Assembly: GCA_910577045.1 (NCBI GenBank)
Contig: CAJTLB010000006.1
Coordinates: 1 to 64,000 of the forward strand
DNA length: 64,000 nucleotides
Reading direction: 5' to 3'
From: an uncultured Lachnospiraceae bacterium
Lineage (GTDB): Bacteria > Bacillota > Clostridia > Lachnospirales > Lachnospiraceae
The notes under the pieces were generated by a model that had not been told where the DNA came from, searched no databases, and saw nothing but the letters and a program-made list of their open reading frames with translations. The number at the start of each line of letters is the position of its first letter. Position 1 is the stretch's first letter. This document shows positions 51,192 to 60,450 of this stretch, piece after piece. Both the position numbers and the translations under genes were made by a program.

Positions 51192-51611
51192 TTATAAAGA
51201 AATCAGGATTTTTGGCTTAACGTTTTCAGGGAGGGTTTCTCCGTCCAGAGATACACTTAGAACAAAAGTAACATTAAATTTACTTCCAATTTTATCCAGC
51301 TTATCAATGGTATCTGAAATATCCTTTCCTTCCAGATTAGCTAATTTTAAAAAGCTGTCAAGGAACATAGTATCTAAATCATGATCCTGCGATATAATGC
51401 CACTAATAAAACCAAGGAAGCCATCAGTACTGTCAACTCCATAATTGAGCACATTAATTAAGCGGATTTTATTACTTAATTCATACATATGTTTATCACT
51501 TTTATCCAGATAAACAATATTGCCCTTTGCCCGTTTGATGTCGTCATTTGCCTTGTCAATTAAACGTTTTGTTTTACCTTTACCTTTTTGTCCTGCAATA
51601 ATCTGTATCAT
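51192..51611 (-). CDS. Small P-loop NTPase of unknown role
   Basis: The 139-residue product starts MIQIIAGQKGKGKTKRLIDK, with Walker A GQKGKGKT (residues 7-14). VYLDKSDKHMYEL and a final VTFVLSVSLDGETLPENVK follow. It looks like a minimal ATPase of the twitching-motility/PilT-like annotation class often found in Clostridia, but no secretion or pilus genes are near. It lies between DUF378 and dacA and has a strong AAGGAGG site. Confidence 0.7.
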   Translation of the reverse strand: MIQIIAGQKGKGKTKRLIDKANDDIKRAKGNIVYLDKSDKHMYELSNKIRLINVLNYGVDSTDGFLGFISGIISQDHDLDTMFLDSFLKLANLEGKDISDTIDKLDKIGSKFNVTFVLSVSLDGETLPENVKPKILISL

Positions 51612-51682
51612 AGAAATCTCCTCCTTATGCTACTCATCTGGTATGGTTCCATTATAATATATCTTGGGCAAAAAAACAATAA

Positions 51683-52648
51683 TCAGTTTTCTAAAGACAA
51701 CAGAGTAGATGTTTCTTGGAATAGAACATCTGATCCTTCTGTTTTTAATACTACTGAAATATATGTTTTTCCACTGCTGCTTTTTGAAATTAAAGCCAGG
51801 CAGGAACCAGCCGCCTTTGTTGTCCCAGTTTTTCCTCCAATTACAGTAACCCCTTCCGGCGGTTCCATACGCCCGTTGACAAAACGGTTTGTTGAGTCAA
51901 AACGGACTGTTTTTTCTTTTCCTTCTCCATCTGTATATACTAATTCATAACTTCCTTGGTTAATAATAGAAAGAAATTCTTCGTATTTCATGGCTTCTTT
52001 TAAAATTAAGTAAATATCATATGCCGTTGTATAATGCCCCTCTTCTGTTAATCCGTGCGCATTTTGGAAATTTGTCCCAGTAGCACCAAGTTCTTTCGCC
52101 CTTTGGTTCATCATGGCACAAAAACCTTCTTCGCTTTGCCCTAAGTAAATCCCTATGGCAGCGGCTACATCATTGCCAGAATATACTAAAGAACAATTTA
52201 AAAGCTGGCGCAAAGTAAGTTTATCCCCTGGTTTTAAGCCACAAAGCGTAGCACCGCTTTCTGTGATAGTCGATGCTTCTGTAATTGTCACCATATCATC
52301 TAATTTACCACTTTCTATTGCAAGCAAGGCAGTCATTACCTTTGTAATGCTTGCTGGGTTCATTTGTTGGTATACGTTTTTGGCATAAAGTACTTCTTTA
52401 TTATCCAAACAATAAATGGCAGCGGCTTCTGCCGTAAGGACAGCTTCAGGCGGCAAAATATTTCCGGTTACTACAGCCAAATCAGCGGCAAATGAAGTAG
52501 CCCGATATTCCTCCGCAGTAGTGAGAAAAGAAAATTCACTTTGCTGGGAAGAAATATCATAAGGCTTAATTAAGGACTCTTTTTTGCCGCATCCTCCTAA
52601 TGCCAGGATAACAACTATTGTTATGGCATATAAGAATTTCTTATTCAT
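51683..52648 (-). CDS. dacA: D-alanyl-D-alanine carboxypeptidase, lipoprotein type
   Basis: A 321-residue S11 serine peptidase. The signal peptide ends in a lipobox (LALGGC, Cys at about residue 20). The active-site triad of motifs is complete: SITK (SxxK), SGN (SxN) and GGKTGTTKAAG (KTG). It trims the terminal D-Ala of peptidoglycan stem peptides at the outer membrane face. The C-terminal beta-domain of E. coli PBP5 is absent. It follows mgsA by 29 bp, at the far end of the shape operon. Confidence 0.93.
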   Translation of the reverse strand: MNKKFLYAITIVVILALGGCGKKESLIKPYDISSQQSEFSFLTTAEEYRATSFAADLAVVTGNILPPEAVLTAEAAAIYCLDNKEVLYAKNVYQQMNPASITKVMTALLAIESGKLDDMVTITEASTITESGATLCGLKPGDKLTLRQLLNCSLVYSGNDVAAAIGIYLGQSEEGFCAMMNQRAKELGATGTNFQNAHGLTEEGHYTTAYDIYLILKEAMKYEEFLSIINQGSYELVYTDGEGKEKTVRFDSTNRFVNGRMEPPEGVTVIGGKTGTTKAAGSCLALISKSSSGKTYISVVLKTEGSDVLFQETSTLLSLEN

Positions 52649-52677
52649 AGAATCCTCCTGATTTTATATCTATATCA

Positions 52678-53076
52678 TTAGATTTTATATATTTCACGCC
52701 ACTCTAAGTCCCCTCTGTCTAAAGCCTTAATTAAAAGTTCTGCTGTAGCAAGGTTCGTAGCAAGTGGAATATTATGAATATCACAAAGCCGGAATACATT
52801 TTTGACATCTGGTTCATGGGATTTTGGGTTCATAGGATCTCTTAAAAAAATCATCAGATCAATTTCATTATTTTCAATTTGTGCCCCCATTTGTTGTTCC
52901 CCGCCTAGATGCCCGGCAAGATATTTGTGGATATTAAGATTAGCCACTTCCTCGATTAACCGTCCAGTTGTCCCTGTTGCATAGAGAGTATTCTTGCTTA
53001 AAATAGAACGATACGCTATACAAAAATTTTGCATTAGCTTTTTTTTCGAGTCATGTGCCATCAGTCCAATATTCAT
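52678..53076 (-). CDS. mgsA: Methylglyoxal synthase
   Basis: A 132-residue MgsA that converts dihydroxyacetone phosphate to methylglyoxal as an overflow bypass of lower glycolysis. MAHDSKKKLMQNF, ATGTTGRLIEE, GHLGGEQQMGAQI and DLMIFLRDPMNPKSHEPD form the phosphate and catalytic sites. It is 16 bp after rodA, an order kept in many Clostridia although its link to cell shape is unclear. Confidence 0.96.
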   Translation of the reverse strand: MNIGLMAHDSKKKLMQNFCIAYRSILSKNTLYATGTTGRLIEEVANLNIHKYLAGHLGGEQQMGAQIENNEIDLMIFLRDPMNPKSHEPDVKNVFRLCDIHNIPLATNLATAELLIKALDRGDLEWREIYKI

Positions 53077-53092
53077 TTTTTATCCCTCCTGT

Positions 53093-54280
53093 TCATTCAT
53101 ACTCTGTATACAAAACTTCCTTAAATGTCAATTCACGCTGCAAAGAAACATTGAGCACTACGCCCATTCCTAACATTAAACACATAAGCGAACTCATGCC
53201 GTAACTGACAAAGGGAAGCGGTAAACCTGTATTTGGCAATATCCATGTGGCAACCCCTATATTAAAGAAACTCTGGAAGGCAATAATAGCAGCCATTCCG
53301 CCTGCAATTAACCTTCCGCTTAAGTCTTTTGCGTTTTTAGCAATCCAAAGACATTCTACTGCAATTAAAAGTAATAAAACAATTACAGCAAGTGCACCAA
53401 CAAAACCAAGTTCTTCCCCCACAATGGCATAAATAAAATCTGTCTGTGGTTCTGAAAGGAAATTTCCATTTTTTACAGAGGTAATTGTATTATTTTCTAG
53501 CCCTTTCCCAAAAAGCTGCCCTGAACCAATTGCGAGCACAGAATTTTTTTGCTGGTAATTTATCGCATTAATATCAGAAATATTCAATCCTAATTTCGCT
53601 AATTCTTCTGAAGTGCTATCCTGGTATAAAAAACCTAAAAAACGGCTTTTTTGATAATTATTAATAATGGTCTGCCCTGGCTGTAAAATCTTATACATTA
53701 AAAAAGATAAGATAGGTACGCCAATTACCATAGCGCCTAAAATATACCAATAACTCAACCCTGCCAGAAAAATAATACTACAGAAAATCAATAATAGAAT
53801 AATGCTAGAAGATAAATCTGGCTGATCCAAAATTAAATAAAATGGAATCAAAAACAATAGAGCAGCAATAAATAATACTTTAGGCGAATTTATTTTTTCC
53901 TGGTATTTGTGTAACATCCATGCAAAAAATAATACAATACAGATTTTGGCAAGCTCAGACGGTTGGAGTCCAATACTGCCGCTAATGCGTATCCAACGTT
54001 GTGCCCCGCCACCAGAATCTCCAGCAAATTTTACATAAACTAATAACCCTAAATTTACAATATACATTAACCAATGGAATTTCAATATAAAATGATAATC
54101 CACAATGGATAAAAATAACATAATGACAAGGCCAACTATAAAACAAATAAGCTGCTTTTTATCAGAACCATCATTACTGGCACTTCCTATCACTTGTACC
54201 CCTAATAAAGATAAACAAGTAATATATAGGATAAGCCTAATGCTAAAATACTTTAACCGATATTCCCGAAATTGAAACAA
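53093..54280 (-). CDS. rodA: RodA-type SEDS peptidoglycan glycosyltransferase
   Basis: The 395-residue SEDS membrane protein has about ten helices. WIRISGSIGLQPSELAKICI, QPDLSSSIILL and YAIVGEELGFVGAL are hallmarks, ending in PLPFVSYGMSSLMCLMLGMG. It polymerises glycan strands in the elongation complex with PBP2, encoded upstream in the same run. The start is TTG 54280 with AAGGAG 8 bp before it. RodA rather than FtsW is inferred from the mre/mrdA context. Confidence 0.92.
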   Translation of the reverse strand: MFQFREYRLKYFSIRLILYITCLSLLGVQVIGSASNDGSDKKQLICFIVGLVIMLFLSIVDYHFILKFHWLMYIVNLGLLVYVKFAGDSGGGAQRWIRISGSIGLQPSELAKICIVLFFAWMLHKYQEKINSPKVLFIAALLFLIPFYLILDQPDLSSSIILLLIFCSIIFLAGLSYWYILGAMVIGVPILSFLMYKILQPGQTIINNYQKSRFLGFLYQDSTSEELAKLGLNISDINAINYQQKNSVLAIGSGQLFGKGLENNTITSVKNGNFLSEPQTDFIYAIVGEELGFVGALAVIVLLLLIAVECLWIAKNAKDLSGRLIAGGMAAIIAFQSFFNIGVATWILPNTGLPLPFVSYGMSSLMCLMLGMGVVLNVSLQRELTFKEVLYTEYE

Positions 54281-54285
54281 GTTTT

Positions 54286-54558
54286 TTACTCCTTATGTTT
54301 AATATCACGAATTGGAATATTGGCATATAATGCAGGGACACTCCCATTATCTCCTTCCGAATCGGTTTGGGTAATTTGAATATCCAGCCCATCTGCATCA
54401 ATTACCATATATTTCGAAATCACCATAATAATATCGTTTTTAATCATTTCCATTAATTCTGGCGTACAATTTGCGCGGTCTGATACTAATAAAAGCTTAA
54501 GGCGGTTTTTGGCAAGGTCACTTGATGTTTTTTTCTTAAATACTTCTATTACACTCAT
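54286..54558 (-). CDS. minE: MinE topological specificity factor
   Basis: The 90-residue product has the MinD-activating N terminus (VIEVFKKKTSSDLAKNRLKL) and the dimeric topological domain (MEMIKNDIIMVISKYMVID). It drives MinD oscillation so that MinC is low at midcell. ATG 54558 has GGAGG 7 bp upstream; a GTG two codons earlier overlaps that site. It is 13 bp from minD. Confidence 0.94.
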   Translation of the reverse strand: MSVIEVFKKKTSSDLAKNRLKLLLVSDRANCTPELMEMIKNDIIMVISKYMVIDADGLDIQITQTDSEGDNGSVPALYANIPIRDIKHKE

Positions 54559-54571
54559 TTGCACACCTCCG

Positions 54572-55363
54572 CTAGTTTTTCTTAAAAACAGCCATTAGCT
54601 TTGACCATAAGCTACTTTTACCGCTTAAATCCAGCATTGGTACATCCTCACCCTGAATTCTTTTACTAATATTTTTATAAGCTTGTCCAGCAAGTGTATC
54701 AGAACCAACTAAAGGTTCTCCTTGGTTCGTGGATATAACAATATTTTCATCATCCGGTACAGCCCCAATAAGGTTAATTGCAAGAATATCTACCACATCA
54801 TCAATAGACATCATATCGCCTCGTTTTACCATATCCATACGGACGCGGTTTACAATTAAATCTGTCCTTTTCATTTCACTAGCTTCTAAAAGGCCAATAA
54901 TACGGTCTGCATCACGGATAGCGGATACTTCTGGCGTAGTGACAATTAAAGCCCGATCTGCGCCCGCTATTGCGTTTTTAAAGCCTTGTTCAATTCCTGC
55001 TGGGCAGTCCAGAAGTATGTAGTCAAATTCTTCCCTTAATTCATCTGTTAATTTTTTCATCTGCTCTGGTGTTACTGCTGTTTTATCCCTTGTCTGGGCA
55101 GATGGCAAAAGATATAAATTTGGATAACGTTTATCTTTAATTAAAGCCTGTTTAATGCGACAGTTCCCCTCTATAACATCAACCAGGTTATATACAATTC
55201 GGTTTTCTAGGCCCATAACAACATCTAAATTCCGAAGCCCAATATCTGTATCAATTAAAACAACTTTTTTATTTAATTGGGCAAGCCCTGTCCCAATATT
55301 AGCAGTAGAAGTAGTTTTGCCAACGCCGCCTTTTCCAGAAGTAACTACAATTACTTCACTCAT
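54572..55363 (-). CDS. minD: Septum-site-determining ATPase MinD
   Basis: A 263-residue deviant-Walker ATPase: VTSGKGGVGKTTSTANIG at the N terminus, VVLIDTDIGLRNLDVVMGLE, YILLDCPAGIEQGF and VTTPEVSAIRDADR. The C terminus (LWSKLMAVFKK) is an amphipathic membrane-targeting helix. It recruits MinC to the membrane. GGAGG precedes the ATG. A gap of 111 bp separates it from minC. Confidence 0.97.
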   Translation of the reverse strand: MSEVIVVTSGKGGVGKTTSTANIGTGLAQLNKKVVLIDTDIGLRNLDVVMGLENRIVYNLVDVIEGNCRIKQALIKDKRYPNLYLLPSAQTRDKTAVTPEQMKKLTDELREEFDYILLDCPAGIEQGFKNAIAGADRALIVTTPEVSAIRDADRIIGLLEASEMKRTDLIVNRVRMDMVKRGDMMSIDDVVDILAINLIGAVPDDENIVISTNQGEPLVGSDTLAGQAYKNISKRIQGEDVPMLDLSGKSSLWSKLMAVFKKN

Positions 55364-55474
55364 CCTTATTATCCTCCCATATGTTATTTAATTTCTATAT
55401 TGCAGTCTATAATTTTATTTCTTTTGTGCCAATTATATCTTGATTTTATCCATTTTGCAACTATATTCTGCCAA

Positions 55475-56137
55475 TTAACCTAGATATTTAATAGCATCCC
55501 GGTTTAATGGCTCTACATAGATATATCCTTCGTCAACAAATGCTATTTTCGCTTCTTTTTTGACTTTTTTTGACTTAGGGTCATTGCTCCTAGCAACCAC
55601 ATCGCCAATCCGTATTTGCATTGGGCTCATTTCTAAAGCAACTACAAATGCAGATTCATTCCCAGATGCACCTGCAAAAATAGTCCCTTTTAATGTGCCT
55701 AATACAATAACATTCCCTTTAGAAATAATTTTGGCACCAGGGTTTACATCCCCTAAAATAACAATGCTATTTTCTGCTTCTAATACTTGGCCAGAGCGAA
55801 GTGTTCCTTTATAGAACTGCCCACTTTGGGTAGACAGTTCATTTAACCTAGCATCTAAAGATTTTTTAAAGATTTCTTCTTTTTCTTTATCTGCATCAAC
55901 CACACAAATAATTCGGAAATCAGAATTATCTGAAATAACATTTAAAATTTCCATTTCTTCTTCTTTTGTTAATTTTCTTCCTTCAAAAGAAGCTGCCATT
56001 CTGGCATTTCCAAAAAATTTTGTAGATTCCCTGAACTTTTCTGCTACTGCTTCCTTCAGGTTTTCAAATGGAATTTCTGGGTCTAGGATTACGGTAATTC
56101 CATATTTATTTCCCTTAATGACAACAGAATTTTTCAT
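55475..56137 (-). CDS. minC: Septum-site-determining protein MinC
   Basis: The 220-residue product has an N-terminal FtsZ-inhibiting domain (VVIKGNKYGITVILD) and a C-terminal beta-helix. The latter contains RSGQVLEAENSIVILGDVNP, GAKIISKGNVIVLGTLKGT and GASGNESAFVVALEMSPMQI, with the MinD-binding surface. ATG 56137 follows GAGAGGGAAC; an ATG four codons earlier lacks a site. It begins 34 bp after the PBP2 gene. Confidence 0.95.
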   Translation of the reverse strand: MKNSVVIKGNKYGITVILDPEIPFENLKEAVAEKFRESTKFFGNARMAASFEGRKLTKEEEMEILNVISDNSDFRIICVVDADKEKEEIFKKSLDARLNELSTQSGQFYKGTLRSGQVLEAENSIVILGDVNPGAKIISKGNVIVLGTLKGTIFAGASGNESAFVVALEMSPMQIRIGDVVARSNDPKSKKVKKEAKIAFVDEGYIYVEPLNRDAIKYLG

Positions 56138-56171
56138 GTTCCCTCTCATTCTGCCGCTTTGCGGCTAACCT

Positions 56172-59069
56172 TTAGTCTATAACAATGGTATTTCCCGGTG
56201 TTACGGATTCTTTTGTCTCAGCATCTTCTAAATTATAATAAAGCATAAAAGAATTTCTGGCAACTTCAGCAGCATAACTAGAAGTATATCCATTTGGTAT
56301 TAATACACTAACTGCTATCTCAGGATTTTCATAAGGCGCATATGCCACAAATACCGCATGGTTAGGGCGGAATGGATTTTCTTGTGCTGTCCCTGTTTTG
56401 CCAGCTACAGAAAAAGGCAGTTTTGCAAAAATGCTTCTTACAGATCCATTGCTTACCACTTGCCTCATCCCCTCATGTACAGATTCCCATGTAGAATCTT
56501 TTAATTCGATTATATTTGTAATCTCAGCAGAGTATAGTTCCTGTATATTTCCTTCTGAATCGGTACGTTTTTCTAACAAGGTAAGTTTCCGGTTTGTCCC
56601 TCCATTTGCAACAGTTGCCACATAACGGGAAAGCTGCACATTGGTAAAATTATTATTTCCTTGCCCAATTGCTGATTGAATCGGGTATTCTGTAGAAATA
56701 TGCGGCTGTGCTTCTGACAATTCAATTCCGCTTACATCATCAAGCCCAAACATAGCGGCATATTTCCGAATCTTCTCATTTCCAAGATCTGGCGTATAAA
56801 CTCCTGATTCGTCTAAACTTAGGCGGTAGCCTACTTCATAAAAATAATAGTTACAAGAATTTTTTATCGCATCCACTACCGTTTCCAAACCATGTGGCAC
56901 AGAAGACCAACACTTTAATGTTGGCGGCACAGTATCAAAAAACACTGTTGCCCGGATTCGTTCTGTTGGAGTAATCACGCCTTCTTCTAACCCAGCTATT
57001 GCAGAAATCATTTTAAATGTAGAACCTGGGGCTGTTTCCGTCATAGTAGCACGGTTATACAATGGTTTCGCATTAGATTCATCATTAGCAAGTTTATTCC
57101 AGTATTCTGCATCAATATAACCTGATAATTTGTTGTTATCATAAGTAGGATAAATAACCAGTGCTTTTATTGCCCCTGTATTCACATCTGTAATACATAC
57201 GGACCCAGAACAAGGATCTAGTGCAAGCTGCGCTGGCGTAATCTCTAAATTGCGGATTTTATCCATTAAAAATTGATATGCTACATTAGTATTTGCATGT
57301 TTTAAACGGTTATAATCATCTTCATTATAAACAATTACCTCCTGTTCAAATAATAAACTGCAAATTTGCGCAGGGCTAATTGTATAATTTTGTATCATAT
57401 AACGGTATACTTTCTTGGCAAAGCCTGTGTCTGCTCGGAGCCTCATTTCAATATAATCGACCAGGCTTTCATAGATTTGCTGCATATCTGAATATTTGCT
57501 TCCTGCATCCAATTTAGAGGTATCAATCCAGCCACATGAAATTGCATAGCGTAAAAATTCTTTTAAGCTAATAGAATCCTCTTCCCTCCATGCTTTATAA
57601 ACTGAATCACTGGTATCAATTTCATTTGTTAGTAATACTCCTGCCTTTGCAAGCATAGAATACGTATAAGACATGTATATTTGATATTCCTCATCCAGCT
57701 TACTGTAAATGAATGGTTCTTCTTTTAAAAGAAGTTCTTCCCTCATACGGGCAATAATTTTTTCTTCCTGTTCACAATAGATACGATAAACTTCTTTTTC
57801 TGTCTCTTTTGCATCTTCTGCAGAAAAATGGGAAATATCTATAATTCCATTATTTAACAGGGCATAATACGCATCTTTTACAGAAATATAACGCTGGCCT
57901 GCTGACATTTCTTTTGTAATTTTCACATCCCGGTTTACAATTTTAATAAGAAGGATACCTGCAAGATATTGTTCAAACATATTATACATCTTTTTTTGCA
58001 GATCGCTGTCAATGGTAATATAAATATCGTCTCCAGCTTGTGGTTCCGTCCGATCTGTAATATCCAGGATAGTCCCCTGGCTGTCTACATACGCTTTAAT
58101 ATTTCCTTTTGTCCCTTGTAACACAGGCTCCAAATATGCTTCCAGCCCATCTTTCCCTACCATGTCTTCACTAGTATAAGAAGGATTTTCTACACGTAAT
58201 TTTTCTAAATCTTCTTGGGATGCTTTCCCTGTATACCCAAGGATATGGGCAAAGTAGATCGCATCATTGTATTTTCGTTTTGTTTCTTCTTCTATAGTAA
58301 CTCCCGGAATCTCTGATTGAGATTCTTTAATTGCTGCAACCGTAGAAGCATTTACATCAGATGCCATAGTTACACTAATGTAACGCCGGTAAGAAGTAGA
58401 GGAAAGTGCATATCGGATACCAAGGATTTTTAATGCATCTTCTGTTTTATAAACAGGCTGGTCTCCCATATTTTCTCTTTCTTCCTCTGTCATTAACATA
58501 ACAGATAGGTTGCTTCGTATATTATAACAGCCATTTCGGCTACTGCACAGATATAAGAATACCTCTTCTGCCGTTTTCGTAGAACGGGTTTCTTTCTCTG
58601 TATCCAGGTCAGATATATTTACAAGCCCATATACATCTGCTAAAAAACGTAATTTACTTACATTAGATGTTATGGCATAGGCGAAATCTCCATTTTCATC
58701 TAGGGTAATTGGAAAATCCCCAACTACCATATCCCCATTTTTTTCAATTAACTGAATTGCTTTATAAATGGTTTCATTTAATTCCCTATTATTTTGGCTG
58801 CCATCATCTGCTATAACTACCGAATGGACTAATTCATTATAGGCAAGCGGTTTTCCATTACAATCGTAAATATTGCCCCTTGTACTTGGAATATCAATAG
58901 TCCGTTCTGTTTGGTAAAGGTAATTATTTAAGTAACTTTCTCCCTTTACAATTTGAAGTTGGAAAATCCGTATAACAAGTGTTGCGGATAATATAGCAAA
59001 TACGGCACCAAGCAAGAACAAACGTGAACCAATCACACGAAATATGGATTTAATTGTTTGTTTAACCAA
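56172..59069 (-). CDS. mrdA: Penicillin-binding protein 2 with helical insertion
   Basis: A roughly 965-residue class B PBP: one membrane helix near the N terminus, and a pedestal domain (STRGNIYDCNGKPLAYNELV). The transpeptidase domain has PGSTFKMISA (Ser nucleophile, SxxK), NSCNYYFY (SxN) and VAGKTGTAQE (KTG). Between TIDSDLQKK (about 353) and SGSVCITDVNTGAI (about 620) lies a polar helical insertion of some 245 residues that typical PBP2 lacks. It cross-links peptidoglycan in the elongasome with RodA. TTG 59069 (GGAG 11 bp upstream, 8-bp overlap with mreD) is preferred over TTG 59093. Confidence 0.93.
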   Translation of the reverse strand: MVKQTIKSIFRVIGSRLFLLGAVFAILSATLVIRIFQLQIVKGESYLNNYLYQTERTIDIPSTRGNIYDCNGKPLAYNELVHSVVIADDGSQNNRELNETIYKAIQLIEKNGDMVVGDFPITLDENGDFAYAITSNVSKLRFLADVYGLVNISDLDTEKETRSTKTAEEVFLYLCSSRNGCYNIRSNLSVMLMTEEERENMGDQPVYKTEDALKILGIRYALSSTSYRRYISVTMASDVNASTVAAIKESQSEIPGVTIEEETKRKYNDAIYFAHILGYTGKASQEDLEKLRVENPSYTSEDMVGKDGLEAYLEPVLQGTKGNIKAYVDSQGTILDITDRTEPQAGDDIYITIDSDLQKKMYNMFEQYLAGILLIKIVNRDVKITKEMSAGQRYISVKDAYYALLNNGIIDISHFSAEDAKETEKEVYRIYCEQEEKIIARMREELLLKEEPFIYSKLDEEYQIYMSYTYSMLAKAGVLLTNEIDTSDSVYKAWREEDSISLKEFLRYAISCGWIDTSKLDAGSKYSDMQQIYESLVDYIEMRLRADTGFAKKVYRYMIQNYTISPAQICSLLFEQEVIVYNEDDYNRLKHANTNVAYQFLMDKIRNLEITPAQLALDPCSGSVCITDVNTGAIKALVIYPTYDNNKLSGYIDAEYWNKLANDESNAKPLYNRATMTETAPGSTFKMISAIAGLEEGVITPTERIRATVFFDTVPPTLKCWSSVPHGLETVVDAIKNSCNYYFYEVGYRLSLDESGVYTPDLGNEKIRKYAAMFGLDDVSGIELSEAQPHISTEYPIQSAIGQGNNNFTNVQLSRYVATVANGGTNRKLTLLEKRTDSEGNIQELYSAEITNIIELKDSTWESVHEGMRQVVSNGSVRSIFAKLPFSVAGKTGTAQENPFRPNHAVFVAYAPYENPEIAVSVLIPNGYTSSYAAEVARNSFMLYYNLEDAETKESVTPGNTIVID

Positions 59070-59580
59070 ATTTGCTTGCGCTCCTTTTTTCAATATTTTC
59101 TAACAGTCGGTTTATTTTTAGAATTGGCCTATATACAAGAATAGAAATAATCATTGTATAAATAGTCTCTGCAATTATTACATGCTGGAAGTAATAACCA
59201 AAATCTAACCTTCCACGAAGTAGGAAGCGGATTACATATACACTAATGCCATATAAAAGATTGCTGGCAAAATTTAAAAATAGAGGAAGAGTAATATCTT
59301 CATCATAAAACAAAGTATAAAAAATACCATTAAAATAACCTAAATACATATAAAGCATAGCATAAAAGCCAATACTATCTCCATAATAAATATCTAATAG
59401 CAGACCCCCAAAAAAACCTGTCCATATCCCCGCTTTTTTTCCCCTCATAAAACCAAATGTAAATACGGGTATTAAAATTAAATTTGGTTTAGTGGAAGCA
59501 AGAGAAAGGCCATGGAATAGTGTTACCTGCAATAAAAAAGCTATTATTAAACACAGGCACGTAAAAATTTTACGCAGCAT
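59062..59580 (-). CDS. mreD: Rod-shape protein MreD
   Basis: The 172-residue membrane protein has five or six helices, with PNLILIPVFTFGFMRGKKAG followed by GFFGGLLLDIYYGDSIGFYA, the conserved MreD region. It belongs to the elongation complex. ATG 59580 with GAGG 6 bp upstream is preferred to a GTG four codons earlier. It overlaps the PBP2 start. Confidence 0.92.
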   Translation of the reverse strand: MLRKIFTCLCLIIAFLLQVTLFHGLSLASTKPNLILIPVFTFGFMRGKKAGIWTGFFGGLLLDIYYGDSIGFYAMLYMYLGYFNGIFYTLFYDEDITLPLFLNFASNLLYGISVYVIRFLLRGRLDFGYYFQHVIIAETIYTMIISILVYRPILKINRLLENIEKRSASKFG

Positions 59581-59593
59581 AGTAGTCCTCACT

Positions 59594-60433
59594 CTAATGT
59601 TGTTTTAATTCTGTAATAACCAATACATAGGTTAAATGTTCAAAATCTACTACAGGCGTTACATAACCTGATTTTGTAAGATTGTTTGCATCAATTGTAA
59701 TATCACTGACATATCCAATTAAAATACCAGGAAGATATTTTGTACTAATATGGGATGTTACAAGCGTATAGCCATTGTCTACTTTGGCATCTTTTAAAAT
59801 ATCTTCTACATGTATTTTTCCTTCGTTAATCAGTGAAAGATCTCCTTTTACATTACAAATATCTGAAGTAATAGAAAATTCTGCACTAACATTGCTGCTG
59901 TCATCAATAATAGAACGGACAATAGCACTATGTTCTGATACAGAAGTAACAATGCCTACTAACCCTGTGCCACTTAATACATTCATATCAACAGTAATCC
60001 CATCTGCACTTCCTTTATCAATTTGGAAAATTTGGAACCAGTTTCCAGGATCTTTTCCTATTACTTTTGCCATAATCTTTGGATAATCATATGTTTCATC
60101 TAGTTTATATAATTGTCTTAATTGTTCTAATTCTGTCCTCTCTAAAGCAATCCGGCTATTTTCTTCCATTAAAGCACTATTTTGCTCGCGGAGCAACTCA
60201 TTTTCTGCCATAACCTCTTTTAATTTTTCTAGGTTATCTGCCTTATCCGAAAACCATTCTCCAATCCGGTTTAACCCTTGTTGGGAAGGAATTAGAATAT
60301 ATCCTGTAATATCTTTTAGATAAGGGGCAGCAGATATATCTGTAAAGCTTAATATACATAAAAGGATACAAATGCTTGAGAGAATAAGCAGCAGATATTT
60401 TACTGGCATGGAAAATTTATTATTTCGATTCAT
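59594..60433 (-). CDS. mreC: Rod-shape protein MreC
   Basis: The 279-residue product has one N-terminal membrane helix, then a coiled coil (DNLEKLKEVMAENELLREQN and on, about 65-105). The beta-domain follows: AKVIGKDPGNWFQIFQIDKG, GLVGIVTSVSEHSAIVRSI and LPGILIGYVSDI. It links MreB to PBP2 outside the membrane. ATG 60433 has AAGGAAG upstream and is preferred to a TTG 21 bp earlier. Confidence 0.94.
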   Translation of the reverse strand: MNRNNKFSMPVKYLLLILSSICILLCILSFTDISAAPYLKDITGYILIPSQQGLNRIGEWFSDKADNLEKLKEVMAENELLREQNSALMEENSRIALERTELEQLRQLYKLDETYDYPKIMAKVIGKDPGNWFQIFQIDKGSADGITVDMNVLSGTGLVGIVTSVSEHSAIVRSIIDDSSNVSAEFSITSDICNVKGDLSLINEGKIHVEDILKDAKVDNGYTLVTSHISTKYLPGILIGYVSDITIDANNLTKSGYVTPVVDFEHLTYVLVITELKQH

Positions 60434-60450
60434 TCTTCCTTTCCTATCTG

